From assembly GCF_036884655.1 (NCBI RefSeq), contig NC_088340.1:2805001-2869000 (forward strand): DNA of 64,000 nucleotides, read 5' to 3'. The notes beneath the pieces were generated by a model, which saw nothing but the letters and a program-made list of their open reading frames with translations, did no database searches and had not been told where the DNA came from. A program made the position numbers and the translations under genes. Numbering within the stretch: position 1 is the first letter of the stretch; each line of letters begins with the position of its first letter. This document shows, one piece after another, positions 58,441-64,000 of the stretch. This DNA is from Musa acuminata AAA Group. Lineage: Eukaryota > Streptophyta > Magnoliopsida > Zingiberales > Musaceae.

Positions 58441-59814
58441 CTATCACAAAAAACAAGCACTTGCAACAAAAAAAATAACATAACCTTCTTACAATGAAAT
58501 TCGATCACCTCTTGATTGATCCTAGCCTGATAGCCTAGCCTAGTTGTTAGATCCGAGTGACATGACTCTCTATATGTGTTATACCATAGGCTAATTATGC
58601 TAAATAAACTAGTGGTTCGATATTCAAGACATGAGGGATCAATAGCTCATTAGACGTCATGATTATTCGATCTCCTCCTTATGGTAAAGATGTGTCATCA
58701 CTGTGAATTGTAAGACATCACTCTTTTAGTCGTTAGGAGTTTAATATGATTCATCTTCATCATTCATTACGAGTGATGTCAAGAGAATTGAACATGACAA
58801 TTGTCCATGACATGTATATAATGTCATATATGTATATATGGTTTGTTATGATTTGTGAATTTTATTTAGTATTTTTTAATGTATTATCTATCATTTGTAA
58901 TAATTTACTTTTATCTTATATTATACTCTCAACATTGATATATATTTTATCTATCCAAGATTATCCTTCTTAGCAATATTGTTGAATATTTTTGTAAAAC
59001 TTTTTAAAGTCACAAGTCATTAAGAGATAATATAAGAGGAATAACACGTGCCTATTCAGTGTAAGTACCAATGATCAACCTAAAACTTATGTGACATCAT
59101 AAGTTTTCTATGTTCCAAATTATCATTCATAATGGCTTCATAATTCTTTGTTACGTTAGAAATCATAAAGGATGTACTATTAGACTTCTTTTTTTATCTA
59201 GCCTTTGGCCTCCTATTGCAGCAACCCGACCTGAAGCTCCTTGTGACTAATTTTAAAATGATTGAAATTGATTTGATTGTATTGCTATGATGCACTTAAA
59301 GTAGATGTAGTCTTGAGAGATAGACTTCTCTCTAATTATATAAAATAAATTATTTTTTTTTATTTTTTTCTCATATAGTTAGATAAAGAGTGTGACTATT
59401 GCCAAATAAGTCAGTTATTCCTCAATTACAAGAAGATAACAAATATTAATACACTAAATAAATAAATATTATTTATTAAAAATCTATGTATCAATATTGT
59501 TAGTCATAATAAACAGAATATCATATAACATGTTCTAATGTAATATTTATCATAAACTTAATGTGCAATCTAACTAATCAAATGTAACAACATACACCAC
59601 CAAAATATATGTTAAATCATGTTTCAGCAACAACATGCAGAAAATTTTGAAATTAAATAGAATAAATAGAAAATTATAATTAATAAATAAAAATCAAGGG
59701 AAGATCACATATCCACACCTACCTTTTCATTTTTCTTATTTTCTTCTACCCTAATTTTTCTTTCCATTATTTTCTCTCCTTTTTTTTCCCTTCCCCTTTA
59801 GTTGAATTTGTTAG
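58441..59814. other. AT-rich intergenic DNA
   Basis: No gene, RNA or defined repeat that I can support. Probably old transposon-derived sequence. Confidence 0.35.
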
Positions 59815-60480
59815 GACCGAATCAAGTGTGGGAGGGTGAATTAATGCTTTCATAAAACTTACATCAATTCAAAAACTTCATTCAATAAAACTATATTGGA
59901 AATATGTTTAACTTAAAAACCTACGAAAGCGTACCGAGAATAGTGAGAGTAAGAAATTGCAATATAAATGAAAAGCATAAAGTAAATATAAATCAGATTT
60001 TATAGTAGTTCGATCGTCCCGACTTACGTCTACTCTCGATTCATCTTCACTTGAGACCATCGACTTTCACTACCGATCTTCTTTCCAACGGGCGAAGATC
60101 AACTATCTTTATAACTCTTTTCTCCTTTTTCACTCTTCTTTTACAAGTGTTCTCTCACACACCTCCCTTATGACTATCACTAAATTCTAGGAGGAGGGAC
60201 TCTATACTTTAAGATATTGTAACGTTAGAATCCTAGAGTTTTTGTTCTACTTTCATGTTTTTTTATCAAGTAAGAATTTGTGGGATATTTATAGAATCCA
60301 AATGGCTTCAAAAATTAGAGCTAAAATTTAAATTCCCGAGTTTTCAAAGTACTGGCGATACCACCGCCTGTCAATTTGACAACGGGCAATACCACCACCT
60401 AATCTGGCAGTACCACCACCTAACACACTAACACTGGGTGATACCATTGCTTGACAACTTGGAAAAGTGTGCTCTTAACT
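59815..60480 (-). mobile_element. LTR-like fragment related to 45640-46240
   Basis: GGACCGAATCAAGTGTGGGAGGG at the left is the reverse of a typical LTR-to-internal junction (the minus strand reads CCCTCCCACACTTGATTCGG). The region then matches the 45.6-46.2 kb fragment through GTAGTTCGATCG, CTTTCACTACCGATCTTC and TTTTACAAGTGTTCTCTC. On the right, about 60355-60450, a GGYRATACCACCRCCT word repeats at short intervals. Confidence 0.5.
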
Positions 60481-61369
60481 TTTCTATCTCATAGGTGGTT
60501 ACACCTAGCCTTGGGTCATCGAATGAGCTTTCCACTTGGCCCAAAATAGTTCCAACTCAGGCTCAATAGGTCTCTAATTGAGTTAGCATGGTTACATCAA
60601 AAATTAACTTAATTACGACCTAACTATGACCAATTAAGATATAACTGATTATAAAACTAGAATTCTATATTATCCGGCATATCATTGGCTCATTCGGCGC
60701 TTCATCCGATCATTCGACGCATCGTTCTTTCCTTCGGTGTATTGCCCAGTCGGCATGTTAATCTCCCGCAACTTTCGATCTCCTTGGCGTAATATTCGAT
60801 CCCTCGGCCTGATCCCCGAACTCATGGCACGAAGTTCTTCTACTTGCACATCGATCAATCTTTCGGTTCAACATCCAATCTCTTGACATGTTGCACTCCA
60901 ACTCAATGTCTAATTCTTTATATTTTAATCAATATACCTTTTTTTTATCAAAGTTAGTCCTATATCACTCAAAACACAGATTAGATCATAATTTCATTAT
61001 CAAAACATGAGATTTAACAATCTCTTCTTTTTTTTATGATGACAACTAATTGATAATGGAGTTTAAACTAAACTCCCCCTATCAACTTGTCATATTGAAA
61101 TGAAGCATCATTCAAATAAATTATAATATTCTAACCTAAGTTGAAATGATTTTAATCATGATTCACATTATATGAAATACATCATATACATAATCATAAT
61201 AAAATCAGGAGTATTGCATACATAATTATAATTTTAAAACATCAAAGTACACCATGCATGGTTCAAATTTCAAATCATCGTAACTTCTCCCCTTTTGTCA
61301 TCAACAAAAAGGAAAAAAGTGCAACTATCATATTTTTGAAACATGCAAGTTTTATATTACTTTAGAACA
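60481..61369. other. AT-rich intergenic DNA
   Basis: Contains reiterated TCGGC/CATTCGGCG-type words at about 60670-60860, but no coding sequence. Probably the body of a decayed retroelement. Confidence 0.35.
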
Positions 61370-61830
61370 TGCAAACTAGCAAATTTTAAAGATGCACAAG
61401 TTTAGCAATTCTTTCTCCTTAAAATGTGTAAGCTAACAAGTTTTACTTCCTTTTGCAATGTGCAAGCTAGTAAATTTAGCAAGTTTTACTTCCTTTTACA
61501 ATGTGCAAGCTAGTAAGCTAGCAAATTTTTCACATATGAAAGTTAGCAAAATTGTTGCTTCTTTTGAGATTTGTAAGATAGTATATTTCTGCTTCTTAAA
61601 CGTGCAAGTTAGCAAACTTTGCTCTCTTTTGAGATAAGCAAGCAAGCAAGATTTTTTCTTTCTTTGCAAGCTAGTAATTTTTACAAGTTTACAAGTTTTT
61701 GCTTTTTCTTGAATTGTGCGAGCTAACAATTTTTACTTTCTTTTACAAGCTACCAAGTTTTCTTTCCTTGAAATGTGCAAGCTAGCAATTTTTCTTTTCT
61801 TTGTAATGTATAAGCTAGCAAGGTGTTTCG
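61370..61830. repeat. Degenerate minisatellite of GCAAGCTAGYAA units
   Basis: The word TGYGCAAGCTAGCAA or a close variant, usually followed by TTTTACTTCYTTT, recurs about ten times at intervals of about 25-60 bp (for example near 61430, 61460, 61503, 61740 and 61780). The minus-strand ORF over it is lysine-rich repeat translation. Confidence 0.75.
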
Positions 61831-61970
61831 AGGTACTAGTGGTACCATCGCCCAATCTATGCTAGTCATAGGTGTCATGTAAGCTAATCATGTGAATGAT
61901 GGCATGAGTGACTTGACACATAGTCTATTTGCTTATTATATTTTGGTATTTCTCATTTTATATTGCTTGT

Positions 61971-61978
<8 letters not shown>

Positions 61979-62010
<32 letters not shown>
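61979..62010. repeat. (TA)n microsatellite at left duplication border
   Basis: About 16 TA units directly precede the first copy of the duplicated LTR segment. Confidence 0.95.
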
Positions 62011-62015
<5 letters not shown>

Positions 62016-62848
62016 GTTCTTAAATCTATGCAATGAGAATTTGATCATGATGAGATCACGATAATGAGACCGATTCGCCTTTAAACATAGATCCTAAATA
62101 ATCTCGGTCATAGGTTACTCGAGAGAGACATCGAGATAACCGAATAAACTGATATGTTGTATCCTCGTCCATATGATGGATGCAGCTGGTCTCATAGTTG
62201 CTCGTGTGGGGACACTAGGGATACAATACAGGTGCTCATTGGGGAATGAGTTTACTGATTGATCTGCTTACGGAATGCTGAATGGTTGATGATGCCTTAT
62301 TATCAGAAAACGATTCTGTAGTCCCAATGGTGTATCTAGTCCTTAGACTTGAGATACCAAGGATGTCTTGTATGAGTGCTCCACTCTTTGATATCAGACT
62401 TATATGTTTGGATGTCCTAGATCTAACACAGCTAGTCATAAGAAGTAGTAGTCAACCTTACGAGAGCTATTAAGTGTAGATGGAGGATCATCCACTCTCG
62501 GTGTCATAAGAGGAATGTTTCATGTATTCTTGCTCAGTTAAATCCCTGGCCAGGGTTATTCGAATTGAGAGAAAGAGTTCTCCGGGAGAATCTGATTAGA
62601 GCGAGACTCAAATAGAAACCATATGGGTCTGACAGCACCATGCCTGGTATACGGTCTCTGGAATATTAGATGGATGAGGGACTATAGGTACATGGTAACT
62701 AAGGACAGACATGTCCAATGGATTGGATTCCCCTGTATCGTTTGCGAACTATGGCGTAGTGGCCTAATACGTCCGTAGTTGATGAGTCGAGTGAATTATT
62801 ATGGAGATAATAATTCACTAAGCCAGAAGGAGTTCTGATAGGCATGAC

Positions 62849-62851
<3 letters not shown>

Positions 62852-62888
<37 letters not shown>
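62852..62888. repeat. (TA)n microsatellite at duplication junction
   Basis: About 18 TA units at the junction between the two LTR-segment copies, following GGCATGACTCAC. It is the likely substrate of the duplication event. Confidence 0.95.
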
Positions 62889-62894
<6 letters not shown>

Positions 62895-64000
62895 TTCTTG
62901 AATCTATGCAATGAGAATTGGATCATGATGAGATCACGATAATGAGACCGATTCGCCTTTAAACATAGATCCAAAATAATTCCGATCATAGGTTACTTGA
63001 GAGAGACATCGAGATAACCGAATAAACTGGTATGTTATATTCTCGTCCATATGATGGATGCAGTTGGTCTCATAGCTGCTCGTGTGGGGACACTAGGGAT
63101 ACAATACAGGTGCTCATTGGGGAATGAGTTTACTGATTGATCTGCTTACGGAATGCTGAATGGTTGATGATGCCTTATTGTCAGAAAATGATTCCGTAAT
63201 CCCAATGGTGTATCTGGTCCTTATACTTGAGACACCAAGGATGTCTTGTATAAGTGCTTCATTCTTTGATACCAGACTTATAGGTTTGGATATCCTAGAT
63301 CTAACACAGCTAGTCATCAGGAGTAGTAGTCAACCTTACGAGGGCTATTAAGTGTCGATAGAGGATCATCCACTCTCGGTGTCATAAGAGGAATGTTTCA
63401 TGTATTCTTGCTCAGTTAAATCCTTGGCCAAGGTTATTCGAATTGAGAGAAAGAGTTCTCCAAGAGAATCCGATTAGAGCGAGACTCGAGTAGAAACCGT
63501 ATAGGTCTGACAACACCATACCCGGTATACGGTCTTTGGAATATTAGATGGATGAGGGACTAAAGGTATATGGTAACTAAGGACAGACATGTCCAATGGA
63601 TTGGATTCCCCTGTATCGTTTGCGGACTATGGCGTAGTGGCCTAATACGTCCGTAGTTGATGAGTCAAGTGAATTATTATGGAGATAATAATTCACTAAG
63701 CCAGAAGGAGTTCTGATAGGCATGACTCACGACCAGCTCGATATTGGGTCTAGAGAGTCACATACATATGGTAGGCATTGCGATGAGTAGAGGTTCAGAT
63801 GTGAGATATCCGTCGGAGCCTATATTTTATTGGATATCTAATAAGCCCCTGAATTATTGGATCCTCTGGATGATATCCAATAAGAGCCCATGAGAGCTTA
63901 TTGGATAGAGATATACTAATCTAAGAAGCTTGAGTAGTTGGATGTAGATCCAATACCCAATAGGGGATGATCCATTAGGGTTAAGTTGACACGAGACCTC

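Larger units (their letters stand above)
61850..64000 (+). mobile_element. LTR with internal tandem duplication of about 875 bp, running off the window
   Basis: 61850-62851 corresponds to 44246-45235 of the LTR at 44.2 kb. From 62889 the same sequence starts again (GTGATATTCTTGAATC against GTGATGTTCTTAAATC at 62011) and continues to the window end at a point equivalent to about 45472, just before the expected TATA box. Each copy is preceded by a (TA)n tract. The two copies are very similar (I estimate well over 90 percent by eye), so the duplication is recent relative to the split from the 44-kb LTR. Confidence 0.75.

Noticed and set aside
62236..63351. Paired ORFs of 63-67 codons found in each LTR copy on both strands
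   Set aside because: They recur because the LTR segment is duplicated; the third copy at 44605-44842 shows changes without coding constraint.

Overview
The window is plant nuclear DNA. Genes carry GT-AG introns, TATA boxes and TGGGCC/TGGGCT promoter motifs, and they sit among LTR retrotransposons, RTE-type LINEs and hAT DNA transposons. The GC-rich 5' ends of the PPR and ERF genes suggest a monocot. The repeat style (subterminal CGGTACCG-rich hAT-like elements, GCGCC-rich elements ending in TTTTTAAATCACTG) suggests a non-grass commelinid such as a banana relative. That placement is inference from pattern only. Layout: 1-2656 is non-coding. 2657-4924 (-) is a complete P-class PPR gene of the EMB2745 type. 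It is head-to-head with a 13-exon ERGIC3/Erv46-like cargo receptor gene (6155-15859, +), and they share a 1.2 kb intergenic promoter region. Intron 6 of ERGIC3 holds an RTE LINE tail that is itself split by a 195-bp hAT MITE. 18543-19655 (-) is a DREB A-6 (RAP2.4-like) AP2/ERF factor with a visible TATA box and G-box. 20.2-28.6 kb is a gene desert with a probable solo LTR, a MIR167-like hairpin, a decayed PHP-domain phosphoesterase gene and two abutting arrays of about 149-bp period. 28591-29631 (-) is an intact single-ORF U5 snRNP 40-kDa WD40 protein. 30.8-41.9 kb is a nest of mobile DNA: a decayed hAT transposon whose BED zinc finger is split by a young 4.66-kb LTR element, plus smaller non-autonomous hAT elements, one of them nested inside another. 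The LTR element has perfect ATTAG target duplications and LTRs differing at 6 of 466 positions. Its 3.7-kb interior has no gag or pol and is built almost entirely from minisatellite blocks with 40/44-, 88- and 65-bp units. It is the strongest candidate for something undescribed here. 44.2-46.2 kb holds LTR fragments. 47767-51293 and 51927-56192 (+) are two complete tandem GH3 beta-D-xylosidase genes with matching six-exon structures, both apparently secreted. 56.2-64 kb is AT-rich LTR-derived DNA, ending in an LTR with an internal tandem duplication of about 875 bp. The functional genes are unrelated housekeeping or regulatory loci (organelle RNA processing, ER-Golgi transport, stress transcription, splicing, cell-wall remodelling). 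Only the xylosidase pair forms a functional cluster. Exon boundaries were placed by eye from splice consensus, reading frame and remembered family sequence, with no alignment run.
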